DNA of 64,000 nt, taken from NCBI RefSeq assembly GCF_042242105.1, contig NC_092013.1, positions 13,385,618 to 13,449,617 on the forward strand. The letters are read 5' to 3'. This stretch comes from Pempheris klunzingeri. Lineage: Eukaryota > Chordata > Actinopteri > Acropomatiformes > Pempheridae. Within the stretch, counting starts at the first letter, position 1. Each line of letters opens with the position of its first letter. Below are positions 12,299 through 24,829 of this stretch, in pieces. A program made the position numbers and the translations under genes. A model generated the notes under the pieces. It did not search any database. It had not been told where the DNA came from and saw nothing but the letters and a program-made list of their open reading frames with translations.

Positions 12299-14469
12299 TA
12301 TATGATAAATAATAAATCCAAACATTTGAGGGAAATGTTAAGAGTTTAATGCTCTCAAAACCCCTTTTAGTTGAATTTTACTTGCTAAAGGAATTAATGT
12401 TCCTCTAATATATCCCACAGAACTCTGAGCTCACAGACAAGGTAACAAATGGCACATCACCAAGAGGTACCATGCAGATCATCTACTTGGATGCATGTGA
12501 GTGATTTTCTATTAATTGAGCTCAGCTGCAAATGCTACAGATACTGCGAGGAGTATGCTATCCGGCAAGAACAATGCCAGAGGCTAGTGGCATACACTGC
12601 TATCTTATGGATTCTCTGAGGACTTGGCTTTTATCCCTGTTATTTTAAATTGTGTCCACATGCTGGTGCAGTTGTTGAAACTGTTGGCTCCAAAACAAAG
12701 TGAATATTACTTTCCCACACTCTCTCAAGTATCTAATAAGGATAGTCTGACTTTCCTTTAGCTCCTAAGTCATAAAAGTACAGCATTATCTTTTGTAATA
12801 CTTTATTAGTATCTCTGCGTGTTATCAGTTTAAAGATCAGACCAGATCTCAACAGTGCTCATGTCCTTTCTTTGGCTCTCACAAATCACAGTTTTCATAG
12901 ATCCATAGAAACAAGTGGTGCAAAGAGACATTATTCAAGATTACTGTAACAGAGATCCTGTATGAGATTAAACTTCTTTAGTACACATTAAATCCATTCT
13001 GCAGAATAAAAGAATCGTTTTCTGACAACACTGAAAATCTGAAAAGATTATTGGCTTTTTCACACCAGACATTTCAACATTTCATAGCAGGAAAAAGGCA
13101 TATACATATTGAACATAATTTGCAATGATCTGTGGCAACACGATATCTGGAGGCCATTTTAAATTGTTAACTACCCAAATTATGTTATTGATTACTGTAT
13201 GTTCAATAAATTGTGATGATGAGAGAAAGCAGGGGGGTCTTTTTATCTTTCAGAGGTATTCTAAATATTAAAAAAAACACATGCACTAGAGAGAAAAAGT
13301 TAACCTTAAGCGTGTCATACACATAACCGGCACATTGATGTGAAAAAAGATCGTATTTTAGAGACAGTGTTTGCTTTGGTTGGCAGTGTTCACAAAACCT
13401 TGTGTTAGTCACGCTAACATGATTTAGTTCTGCATGTGATTCCTGACCCTTCCACCACCACACACATGCTTCAGGTTAGGAACAAGAGAGTGACTGCTGG
13501 TTTATACCTGTGTGAGTGCACAGGAACCACAGGGCAGCTGTACCAACACACGGATTTGTTATCCTTGTATTGCAGTGACCCTCATGTGCTCAGGCATTCC
13601 CACAGCAGGATGCCTCCACACTTACATCACCAAGTCAAACGACTGTCACAACACGCCAACTTCATTTTAAAATATACTGATGAACTGATGATGCATAGAA
13701 ACGCCAAGTTTGCTTGAATCAGTGTCAGACAGAGTTTATGTGTGGTCAGGATTGTAACACCGGATCCATTCTCCATCTACGAACATGCCAGTTTCCATAC
13801 TGGAGACCCCTCATTCTGACACTCATCTGTTTTATGTCAAGTTATTTGTGTGAAACTAAATATTTTGACCATATATTTGCCTGCTCTATATCATACTGTA
13901 TTGGTCCTGGTGTGCTATGTGTGAATGTAATTCACTTGTGCTGTTATCAGTGGAGTTACAGTAAAATTACCAGAATGTATGGCAAAGTGACAAAAGCATA
14001 TCCTACATACATTGTAAGTGCTACAGTATGAGGTGAATGTGGTGTTTGGTCGTATATGTTATTGAAACCAGATAACAGGGTATATATAGACAGACAAAGA
14101 TTAGGTTGTATATACACAACTTTTGTAATGCAGCTCTGGCAGTTCCTTATAAACACAATAAAGAATGTGTACGTTTTTAGTATGAGAAGCTGCCAAGGCC
14201 AAAAATGAAACCTCCCCCCGGAGGCTGGCTGCAGCAGACTAAAGATCATAAAGCCCGCCCCCGCACGTTAGCCGATAGCAGATCATGCTGAGCTATGTTC
14301 AAGTGTTCATTTTTCTGATCAGTCTGGTTTTAGTTACATCGTGATTGACAGCCCGCTCTAACCCGTGATTGGGTCAGGAGGTTGGATTTGGAGCCAGAGT
14401 CTGCATACATTGCAGACATCCAATCTTAGTCTGGGACGGTCAGAATGTATATGAGTGTTCTTAGTATGT
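12299..14469. other. Intergenic sequence, nothing recognised
   Basis: Several stop-free stretches (13203-13463, 13436-13717, 13714-14031, 13956-14249) overlap on both strands and none shows domain motifs, a good start context or splice signals in register. I regard them as chance frames. Confidence 0.5.
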
Positions 14470-14745
14470 ATGTCAACTCGTGAAGGTGCAGAACATCTCA
14501 CCTCTGCTTCCCCCCTCTGAACAGAAATGAAGCCAAAATATGGCCGCTGCCGTCTTGTGCTTGTGACTTTATTGCAAAATAGTAAAGCAGAGCAGAGCAC
14601 AAGACGGCAGCTTGTGACTTGTGACTTTATTGCAAAATAGTAAAGCAAAGCAGAGCACAAGACGGCAGCGGCCATATTTGGGCTTCATTTTTGTTCAGAG
14701 GGGGGAAGCAGAGGTGAGATGTTCTGCACCTTCACGAGTTGACAT
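14470..14745. repeat. 276-bp near-perfect palindrome with internal tandem unit
   Basis: The left arm starts ATGTCAACTCGTGAAGGTGC and the right arm ends with its reverse complement, GCACCTTCACGAGTTGACAT. The arms also share AGAACATCTCACCTCTGCTTCC and the block CGCTGCCGTCTTGTGC. The middle carries two direct copies of a unit with GTGACTTTATTGCAAAATAG followed by CAAGACGGCAG. A further short inverted pair, GTCAGAATGTATA at 14439-14451 and its complement at 14858-14870, may be an outer remnant. The structure is that of a foldback or miniature inverted-repeat element; there is no coding capacity. Confidence 0.85.
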
Positions 14746-14790
14746 CATCACTGTAGCGCTATGGTGCCTTCTAGATACATGTATGCTCAA

Positions 14791-14791
<1 letters not shown>

Positions 14792-14836
<45 letters not shown>

Positions 14837-14890
14837 GTACATATTCAAGCACAAACGTATACATTCTGACACACACACACACACACCCAT
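14792..14890. repeat. (CA)n microsatellite, interrupted
   Basis: About 20 CA units run to 14833. A second shorter CA run lies at 14869-14886 after an intervening unique stretch. Confidence 0.95.
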
Positions 14891-15539
14891 ACATTCTCAC
14901 ACTCACATATCCTTAAACTGATACACACATATTCCCCCTGTATGCATTAATGTGTTTCATATAAACATACATATGGGATATATGTACATATATATGATTG
15001 TTCATCATTCATGATGGTATCCATTTATGTGCAAGTGATCAGTATCAGTATGTCTGTGCAAGTGAAATATTCAATTTTGGCACATTTTAGGTATTTTGCT
15101 GTTGAAACAGCACCCACTATTGTTAACCATTGTGTCATGCAGGGGTCACATGAGATAACATGTTAGTAGATTTCTGGCTAGGGTTTTGACAAAGCAGGTT
15201 TGGTTATTTCCAAATAATCAGTGAGTCAAAGTGTATGATGAGAGTTTAGCAGAGCATTATCCTGGCAAGCTAACAGCCAGTAATGGAAGTAATAAAACAA
15301 AAAAACGTGCAAAAGTGGATATCCCCAGAAATCCCATGAGTCTCTTCAAGATGTCTTTTTTGTGGGAATATTATGACCTCTGTATGACATGTGAACATGT
15401 CTGCTTTTTGGTTCTGTTCTGGCTTGATCTTGATCCTCAAATGGGAAAGAAGTTCTGAGCCACATTCATCCGGTCAATAGTTCTGAAAAAGTTTAAGTTT
15501 AAGCTTAATATTAACTTCACAGATACGTTAAAAGGCAGA
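14891..15539. other. Intergenic sequence, nothing recognised
   Basis: TA- and CA-rich DNA without a supported gene or repeat assignment. Confidence 0.5.
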
Positions 15540-16640
15540 GTTTATCATTATCAAAATCTAGTGTAATGTCTAAATACACTAAATGTTTGTACATTACAGC
15601 ACACCAAGGTGTACTTACTTGCATGAGTGTCTGCACTTTCACCTGACCTGATCTTTCCACATAACAAGTGCGCTTAAAACACATTTGAAATATTATAATT
15701 TACATTGCAAATCTGTTTGTAACATTCTTCACATTTTTGCAGAGTACATTTAAGTATGTTGATACAGTTTGAAGTCAGTTTTAGGAATATTAATTTACAC
15801 TTATCGTGTACTGGGAATACTGAAGCAGTACTTAAATATAATAATGTAAATATACTTGTACTCCATTAGTGATGCATCTCACGTGTAAGTGATTTGTAGT
15901 GTACACTTTAAAGTCTCCCTATAAAACTTTCAAGTACACTCACAGTATATTGGAAATGCTCAAGCAGTATGTGGAAATACTGCAGATATATATAGCAGAT
16001 TAATGTACTGTATATGTATTTTTTTTCTATTAATGTAAGATTTTATGTACATTCAAAGCACAATTTACATTATATAATTATAAATGTATTTCAGCTGTAC
16101 TGTAATTTGAAGAGTGAACACAAAATATTTAGTACGTTTGCTCAATATACTTAAAGTTGTTTCATTTTTGCACAATCATGTTAAATACAATTTAAGTTGG
16201 TCTTTTGTGCAACTTTAACACTATGAAAGTGTAATGAGTTCAAAATTGGTTGTTCCCTTTTAGCACACTTAAAGTGCCCTGCACTATTTAATCATCTGAA
16301 CACAAGCACACTTAAGTGCACTGTTGCAAACATTTAATATACTTAATTGTATTTTTTTCTACGCTGGGGGTGGCAAGGTGTACAAGTTGGATATATTGAA
16401 GTATAATTTTAAGAGTACATTTGTAAAGCGTTTTGTGTAAAACACACGTCAGTATGAAATTTGTCCAGTAAATGAATTTTGTATGAGTGCAATTTAACAA
16501 CACTATCAGGCCGATATCTAGAAAAAACATTGAAAGCAATTATCTTAAAAGTGCACTTTAAACATTGAACTCGTGTTTTACTAAAAATATACATTTGCAG
16601 TAGTGTATGTATTGATGTATGTTTCACTTTTTACGGTAGT
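15540..16640. repeat. AT-rich block dense in AAGTNNACTT-like words
   Basis: The block repeatedly uses short inverted words built on AAGT...ACTT, such as CACTTAAGTGCACTG, AGTACATTTAAGTATG, ACACTTAAAGTGCCC, TATACTTAATTG and GTACACTTTAAAG. No coding frame is recognisable. The density of these motifs over about 1.1 kb suggests an old DNA-transposon-derived or palindromic repeat rather than unique sequence. The limits are approximate. Confidence 0.45.
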
Positions 16641-17259
16641 GTGGTAAAGATATGCTATTGAGTATTTGATGGCAGCATAATATTTATATACTTTCATTCT
16701 ATTTACAATAACTTCACTTAGTTAGTAAGTAAGTAAAACAAATCACAGGGCGTACAAAAGATTAATTGATACTCAAATTTATGAAGTTTTTGTCATAAAG
16801 AACTTGACTTTCAACCTAAATATATCTGCAAAGGTCTATTGTGATTTATTAGATTTTAAGGGCAATTTGATTGTCATGATATATTTGTCTGCAAACTCCT
16901 TTAGATGTCAGACAAGCATGGTAGGTTTTATAAATGCACTATGACACTGAAAAATTATGTAAAAAAGCATGTGAAAATTGTTTCAGTCCAATTAGAATTA
17001 GCCATTAGTCATTTCACATGAGAATATTAAGGAATACCTCGTCCTTAAATAACCATGTCTGGCAGATCCTTATTATTAGTATTCACCTGTCTCTGTTAAC
17101 GTTTTAAGATGGATTACCTCCTTTATGAAAATGATTAATTCTCATACACAGATAATAACTGACCAGAGCATTTTGAGGCAGGTTAATTTTCAAGACGTGG
17201 CTTCTGATGAATACTAAACCCTAATGTGAGAGGAGCCAGGCCCTGAAACAGAGATGGTA

Positions 17260-17474
17260 CACTGTTGCCCATAAAGTTGGAATAAACTGTTTTTTACCTC
17301 TTCTCATGAAATAATTGTGACAATGTGATTTATTCTTGATAAATAAAGTGTATATCTTCTCAACTTTATTGATCACAAAAACTTAAACCACAATTAACCT
17401 TTGCAAACTGTGTATTCAGGCTTTAACAAAATTGGGGGTATTGAACAATTATTCCAACTTTATGGGCAACAGTG
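17260..17474. mobile_element. Miniature inverted-repeat element (TA-flanked)
   Basis: The ends are CACTGTTGCCCATAAAGTTG and its reverse complement CAACTTTATGGGCAACAGTG, each bordered by TA. The interior of about 160 bp is AT-rich and non-coding. TA flanks and length (215 bp) place it with Tc1/mariner-derived miniature elements. Confidence 0.88.
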
Positions 17475-20400
17475 TATTATTGAGAGTATTCCCCAGATTT
17501 TAAGCTGCACTTGATGAAATGTCTCATTAAATTTGATTTTACGAGAATATCCCTTATTGTTTTATAGCCCAAAATATTTTTCAGAAGGTTTTGTTGTGGT
17601 TTCATGACCTTCTTTGGAATGAGTTAGTGCAACATGTCGTAACTTGTTTATGACCATACTGTTGAAGGATCTTGTAAATTAGCTGTTGCTTTGTAAATAT
17701 CACACAGCAGGACAGCAGGAGTGCCAGTGCTTGGGGGTTTGCCCAGCTGCTGACATTTAGTATAGTACCAGAGGTCAATACAACTTTATATGACACAGTA
17801 TGTGTTGTACATGAAAGCCCCCAGAATGCCCCCATAGTGCATGGTACCATTCATTACCTAATGTCTGACACCTAATATTGTATTGTGCTTAAGCGGATAG
17901 TCACGACAAAATCACTGATGTCTTCAGATGCTTTTGAATGAACGATAAACACTGTGTCCAGCGTGTTGGCCGATACATTCAGAGTCAGCCTGAAGCATAA
18001 ACAAACTAAGTGGCTGCTTTGGGCCTTGCAGTCATTATAGTTTAATATAACCAACCACATTGACTTCATGGAGGATTCAGAAACTGCTTTTGATAGCTCG
18101 TAAATGTTCCATGTATGTCGGTGCTTCATGCATTGTGTGAGTGTGTGTGAGAATGTGTGTGAGTGTGTGTGTGAGAATGTGTGTGTGTTATCTGAACTCA
18201 GTTAGGAAAAAGTTGATGGCACATATCCATTTATGCGTCAGTCAAGATGTAACACCATTTGAATCAAAATGTGTCACTGTCTGTCAATCAAATCTGATCA
18301 AACCACACCTTCACAGTACTGATGAATAAATTAGCCACGTTTTGGGTGGGAACTCATATGCAATACTTAAGATTTAAAAACATGTTTACAGCTGCAGCTC
18401 CTTCGTTTACACATTTTCCATGCAACCTCCTCAACTTGTTTTAAGGAAGTGTGGATGATGTCTTGACCATAAATGTCTATTTTATTTACCAGAACTTGAA
18501 TATGACAGATCTATCAGTTCACACCGTCTTATATTGATTTAGGAATATAATTTATATCAACCATATGACATACGTCCTGGAATGTGTCCCAACATGTCAG
18601 AAATTCTCCTTTCGCTCTTTCATTTACTGTAAAAGGGCCGTTTGGGTCACTGCACAGTCAGAACAATGAATTATGAGATGCCATGAGACTATTACATACC
18701 CTTCATTCTGCTTTTTGTGCATTTCCCTTGAGCCATTCCTTTCATAAAGATCTCTGGACCTGTGACAGACCTTATCACCTCATCTGCAGCACCCCCTTTT
18801 TTCTGTTTTTGGTCTCTTGTTGAATCTCTTGGCCCACAGTGTCCAACCCTGGGACCTTCAAGGCTTCCTCTTTGGTGAACAAGCAATCTCACCTCCTTCT
18901 CCCCGGAGAAGAGGTCTGCAATCTTGAATCCAGCAGGTAACCTTGGAAACAACAAGTCACCTTGGAAACCTCCAGTCCTCCACATTTAGGAAATATATTC
19001 AGAGCAGCTTCATTATCTACTCAATTAAGACACATTGTAATTCTCCAGACTGCCGTACAGAACACTTTTCAGTGATTACTTTTGTGTAGCCCATCAAAAC
19101 TGGTTCAATCAGGTGTTTAACATCTTTTACCTGGGGATGAGTGTTACATTAGCGACGTAAAAGTGTTTGAATCGTTTCCAGTTATCGATCATACAGTAAG
19201 AAGTTTCATTAAAACCAGAACTGCACATTCAGCCTGTTACATACTTTTACGATCATGTGGTATGAATTACAAAGAGTTGCTGCAGACAGATATATCATCT
19301 AACTCAGAGACAGAGATGGCTGATGCCAGCAACCCCAGTAGCAGGTCAGTTATTCACTGTGGATATCAATATGTTTAAAATTCACTTTCATTAATTCAGT
19401 CATTTTTTACATGGTCATTTTCCAGTTCACTGCAAACTATGATGAAAAAAGTTAATGATTATTCAAGCAGAACAAAACCTTGACAAATTAAAATGCAAAA
19501 CTGATTGTATTCAATTGAATTGTCTCTTCTTGGTTTGGTAGTTTGCAGCATTTTATTTTCTAGTAGCACTGTGTTTGAGTGCTTCACATCAGAGTGAGGG
19601 TGCACAAAAACATAAACTTGTACAGTATGTTATGGAAAAAAGAGACCCATTTATCTGTCAACATGTCTGGTCAGATTGTACCTAGCACACATACATCTCT
19701 TATGGGGGCTATTCATGTGAACAAATGGCTGATAAGACAGCACCTGCAAATGTTCAACTGAGTGTGTCAAATGAATCGACAGGAACCAACGTTTTCCACA
19801 CTGTACATGTGATGTTCACATGCTGTATTATAACTCAGAACAATACATCTTTTTGTGGCTGAACCAAATAAGAAACACCCACTTTCACCAAAATGACTGA
19901 TAACAGACTGATAGATCTTTAAAACAGATGATTTAGAATTATTTGTTAATGTAATATATGTATGTCAATTTCAGAAACAGATGCAGGCTAGATAATGTTT
20001 TGTTTTCCTGTTCAGAAGACAACTATGATCAGGTTATTTCCAAATGTAATGAAGAAAAACAATCAAATGATTAGATGTGAGTGAATAAATAGAAAGTTTC
20101 AGTCAAAAACAAGATATCTGGCATTTAAGCACATTGAAACATGATGGTTGTTTATGGTATTTAAATTAACTTCTGCCTCAGTGTACTGTATAGGCCTGAA
20201 AAAAGGGAGATTATTTTGAGTTGGTATTCAGTTTAGTGTAGGACTCCTGTCTTTACGACTTCCCGTGAGCAATTCTGGGAAGCCCTGGGGAGTTATTGGT
20301 TATTTTGACAGCAGTTTGATATGATTCTGTTTGGACACAAACAAATACTGCAATCACTCACATTAATCCTCCTTTCACATGTTTGATAACCAGTCAGATT

Positions 20401-20860
20401 TAGTGACTCACTTTATGCTTTTTGACTTCACCTGTAATCATCCCTGATTGAGCCTGTGCATAAAGTGCCAGTTGACAGCAGCATCACAGTCTTAGATGTC
20501 CTTAGATGTCCAAACAAAGCATACTGCTCCAGCTCCAGATAGCATCTTTCTCCATATTTTATGGCTTTCTTTGGAAAACAAGTGACTCTCTTAGACTTTG
20601 TGAGGTCAGATTGGACTTTTCCTACTTTTGAGTCTAAAAAGTGTTCACCTCAAATAATGTAGATTGCTAAAATCACTGTACAATACGAGATAGCATCACC
20701 GAAATGTTGGTAAGGGGCATTTGATCTTTACAAAGCACAAAGCACAACCCCACAATCTCAAATCTAAAGTCGATGCACAGGGGCAAGGAGAGAGTGAGGA
20801 AGAGAGAGAAAGAGTTACAACGTGGAGTCTGCTCAGACTCAACCCAAATAGTTTCCCTCC
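17475..20860. other. Intergenic sequence upstream of oxtr
   Basis: A GTGTGTGA-type simple repeat lies at about 18135-18190. A minus-strand stop-free stretch at 18692-18985 lacks motifs. I see no exon, RNA gene or transposon end. Regulatory elements of oxtr may be here but nothing in the sequence alone identifies them. Confidence 0.5.
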
Positions 20861-20948
20861 GAGGACATAAAATGAGGGGAGGGGGTAACTGACATTGGTT
20901 GGATTCAGAGCCTCTGCAAAGCAGACATCAAACTTGACTCAGCGCGTG

Positions 20949-21214
20949 ATGAGGACGACGGGGCTCAGAGGTCTCAAGATAACTGTGCGAAGTATCGCAG
21001 TAAAGGTAAGCCAAATCTAAACAAAATCACTTGGTATGATTATGTGGTTTTATATGAAGTTTTAATAGTTCAAAGGCTTGAGATGGATGTGTTATGAACA
21101 AAAGTACCACGTTTTGTTTCTCTGCAGATTAAAAGAGTTCCAACTTTTGGATTACAGCGATTTAACCAGAGAGCAACTCACAAAACCAGCTGTAACGGGG
21201 TGAGCTGGCAGTAA
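20949..21214 (+). promoter_or_regulatory. Spliced upstream open reading frame in the oxtr leader
   Basis: An ATG at 20949 opens 19 codons to the donor at 21005. After removal of 21006-21127 the frame continues for 28 codons from 21128 and stops with TAA at 21212-21214. The frame crosses the intron exactly in phase. If the transcript starts upstream of 20949, ribosomes would meet this 47-codon frame before the receptor ATG. I recognise no peptide similarity, so a regulatory rather than protein role is the simpler reading. Confidence 0.45.
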
Positions 21215-21272
21215 ACTGCGCAGGGCAGCTACGCTACCATACAAAAGAATCTGAATCTGTACCTGTTTTGTG

Positions 21273-21278
21273 ATGTGA
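21273..21278 (+). promoter_or_regulatory. Start-stop upstream element (ATGTGA)
   Basis: An ATG directly followed by TGA sits 41 nt upstream of the receptor ATG. It is the only ATG between the leader acceptor and the main start. Such minimal upstream frames are known to hold initiating ribosomes in other genes. Its effect here is inferred. Confidence 0.5.
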
Positions 21279-21313
21279 CCGCCGGCTGCGCCAAAGTGGC
21301 GCTTTTACGCACG

Positions 21314-24300
21314 ATGGATGCCCTTTTACGCGAGCAGACTAGTTGGGCGCAGAATGTTTCCTGGAGCAACTCAAGTCGTGGGAATGACAGTCATTTAGGA
21401 AACACCACGGTGAATCCTTTGAAGAGAAATGAAGAAGTGGCCAAAGTGGAAGTCACCGTCCTGGTCTTGGTGCTGCTGCTCGCTCTGACCGGCAACCTGT
21501 GCGTCCTGTTGGCTATCCACGCCACCAAGCACAGCCAGTCTCGGATGTATTACTTCATGAAGCATCTGAGCATCGCAGACCTTGTCGTTGCAATCTTTCA
21601 GGTGTTACCACAACTCATTTGGGATATCACATTTCGCTTCTATGGGCCGGATTTTCTGTGCAGGCTGGTCAAATACCTCCAGGTCGTGGGTATGTTTGCA
21701 TCTACCTACATGCTTGTCCTGATGTCTATTGACAGGTGCTTAGCAATCTGCCAGCCACTTCGCTCCGTGCACAAGAGAAAGGATCGCTTCTGTGTGATCG
21801 CCTCCTGGATGCTCAGCCTGATATTCAGCACTCCTCAAGCTTACATATTTTCCTTGCGGGAGGTCGGGAACGGCGTGTATGACTGCTGGGGGGACTTTGT
21901 ACAGCCATGGGGTGCCAAGGCATACATCACATGGATGAGTCTCAGCATTTACATTTTCCCCGTTGCAATTTTAAGCGTTTGCTATGGCTTGATATGCTTT
22001 AAAATATGGCAGAATTTCAATTTAAAAACCCGGAGGGAGCACTTCTTGGCTCTCACTCCAAAGCCCTCCAAAGGCGCTTATCCCCTCTCTCGTGTGAGCA
22101 GCGTGAGGCTCATTTCAAAAGCAAAGATCCGTACAGTGAAAATGACTTTTGTTGTGGTCGTTGCCTACATTGTGTGCTGGACTCCCTTCTTCTTTGTCCA
22201 GATGTGGTCTGCATGGGATCCTGCTGCACCAAGGGAAGGTAAAGGCACACTCAGTTTGTATTAATTTCTTTATTTATGATGCTGTTTGAATTATAATCCC
22301 AACATGAATCTATTTTGCATCATATATTTAATGGTTTGTGAAAATGTTATAGATTGCTCAGTTCATATCATCCTTGAATAATATAGAATATCATTTATAT
22401 TGGCGAATTTATTGCACATAAACCTGTTGATGTAAAAACAATATTTCAGCACCAATGTCTTATACATACAAAAGTTAGTCCTCCACCTCACAGATATCTC
22501 TGGGAACACATAAGCAATCCGCTTCACGTCCAAGGCAACACAATAGTGTTTAACTTCAGACTTCCCTCCAGTGTACACAGATGAATGGGAGTGTCATTTA
22601 CAGTAGTTATCAGCTCAGAGAAAGTCAGAGGGAGAGTAAATGTACCAGGACATCAAAGAGTTTCTATCTCTGTTCCCAGTGGTAGTTTATGTAATTTCCA
22701 TTTAACTACACAGTGCGTTCAGATTTACCCCTCCTATCATTTGAGTTTGCCATTAAAGGGGGCAAGAGCAGGGGAGCAGATGTGCTCCATAACCTTTCAA
22801 GTGGGGATCTGAGCAAAACAGGAGAAGTGCTCATTTAGATATTTAGATATTTCTTAAATGGGCCCAACTCAGCCAGACTAAGCTAATCTCTCTGTTTTAA
22901 TCTTCTTCCACAGAGTTTTGTGCAAAATTAGGAAAACAAACACATTAAAGCCAAGAATGCATGCACTGTGCACTACACTACTAAAAGTGTTTGTTGTAAT
23001 AGGGGCCTCCTTATTGTTTGGTTGGATGGATTCAACCACTTGACTATTTCTTATTACTGTTTAGCATTGTAAACATTATTGGTCACTGGTTATCGTATAA
23101 CATTAAGCGATTAAAACCCAAATCATTGTTTGATGTACTCTTTAGTACTTTTCAGCCACAAATGCACATTAAACATATAATAAGTCAATTATGAGAACAA
23201 AAAAAGAGGAAACAAGTATACAATTAACATATGTGCATGGGAGAGAGAAGAAGAGAGGGAAAGGTCAAAGAAAGCTTTTCAAAAAATAGCTTCTGTCCAA
23301 AGCCAAGATGTGAAAGTAAAGATAATTCAAATATTCTCTGACTTATTGCATTCACTTTGAAGTAACGCCATTCAGGTTAAGACTTCATGTAGGTGAGTTT
23401 CTTGTTGCCGAGGGCAGAAAACGAACGCACTCCCTCAGGGCCTGAGCATCAGTCATATCACCACGTTTTACAACCTGCAGTAGATCCACTGATAGTGATG
23501 GAGAAGCTGACTTCATGCACCCATGTAATGTTTGTTTAACATTTTTATTCTCAGAATTATCTTTGATTGACTTCATATCTTAATCAAATAAGTGATGGCA
23601 GTATCATCACAGACCTGCTTTTGATTTCAACATCACGCTCATTTTTCCATCTTCGCTCTCAGAAGAGCTGTACATCACGGTATTGCACAAGACCAGCCAA
23701 GATGAATGTTTTTCTTTCATTTCTGGCAGCACAAGAAAGCGGTGAATGTACTAAACTCAAATTGAACAGTATCAGGGTAAAAAGAAAAACATTTGAATGC
23801 TGTCATTTTGTGGTATTTACCCTGTGGAGAACTGTACTCCCCGTGGCACTAAATGAGACTGGGTGTTTGACTTATCTGTTGAACACATCTCATAATTCTT
23901 TCTAGCCATTTGGTTGACACTGCGTACAGCACACCTCTCACAATAAAGCATAGGACTATAGGGAGTCACTGCACCATGAACAGAGCAGGTCAGCATTTTC
24001 ACTTTAGGAGAGAAGAAGACAACGCGCACTAAATCTCTCTCACCCCATTAAAGATTAAGAAAAAAAACCTGGAAGTCTTCCACTTTCCACTGTTCAAATG
24101 GCGTGCCTCTTCAATGTGCTCTGTGCCTCTAACGATTGGAAATTTAATCACTTGAATGAATGAAAGAATAAGGTATATTTTTCCACCCAGGACAGCCTCT
24201 TCTAATTGAAGCCATGCATCACGTTTGTGTCAAACATTTTAAAATCCTATCTGTGTGGCATCAATCAACGTTCCATATTTTTTTTAGCTGTGATCCCAAA

Positions 24301-24798
24301 TGTTTTGGGGGTTCTCTGAAATATTTCAACATGACAGTTCATATATTTCTCTATAAATTATGTGTTATGTAAGTGCAGCTGCCTTGAGCAGGGATGGAGC
24401 GTTATAAAGTAGAAATGAAACCTGTCCAGAGGTGATTTGATCGTGACACAATCTGCCACCTGATTGTACGTGTACGCGTGGCTTGTGACCTCTTATCCTG
24501 AATTTAACACACTTGAACAAAGGGGCTCTAGTCGCTTCTCAACATCTCTTATAGCCTATTAGCATATTAACCTGTGCTGATTACAAGACAGTGCATCCAA
24601 GGCTGATAGGAACGGCATTAGTTGTGCAAGTATTTTGGCCATGAACTGAACTGAACTCAAATGAATTGTTGATGATGATGGTACAAGATGAAAGGTCATG
24701 GGATCAAAGTTATTACAATTCAAGCTAGGGACCATAAATGTCTGTTCCATATTTCATGGCAATCAATCCAACAACAACAATAATAATAATAATAATAA

Positions 24799-24829
<31 letters not shown>

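Larger units (their letters stand above)
20865..21313 (+). promoter_or_regulatory. oxtr promoter edge and two-exon 5' leader
   Basis: A CATAAAAT sequence at 20868-20875 is a plausible TATA-like element. A noncoding first exon appears to end at 21005, where AAAG is followed by GTAAGC. The second leader exon starts at 21128, after a TCTCTGCAG acceptor, and runs to the ATG at 21314. A spliced leader is known in mammalian OXTR. The transcription start is inferred, not seen. Confidence 0.55.

Noticed and set aside
13436-14249. Cluster of overlapping 90-105-codon frames on both strands
   Set aside because: Frames overlap on opposite strands, which argues for low stop density by chance; no motif was recognised.
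18692-18985. 97-codon minus-strand frame upstream of oxtr
   Set aside because: No motif, no good ATG context and no flanking splice signals in register; chance frame or old repeat remnant.
21275-21313. Upstream extension of the oxtr frame to 21275
   Set aside because: The first codon there is GTG, not ATG. The preceding ATG at 21273 is in another frame and is followed at once by TGA. ATG 21314 gives a normal receptor N-terminus with glycosylation sequons.
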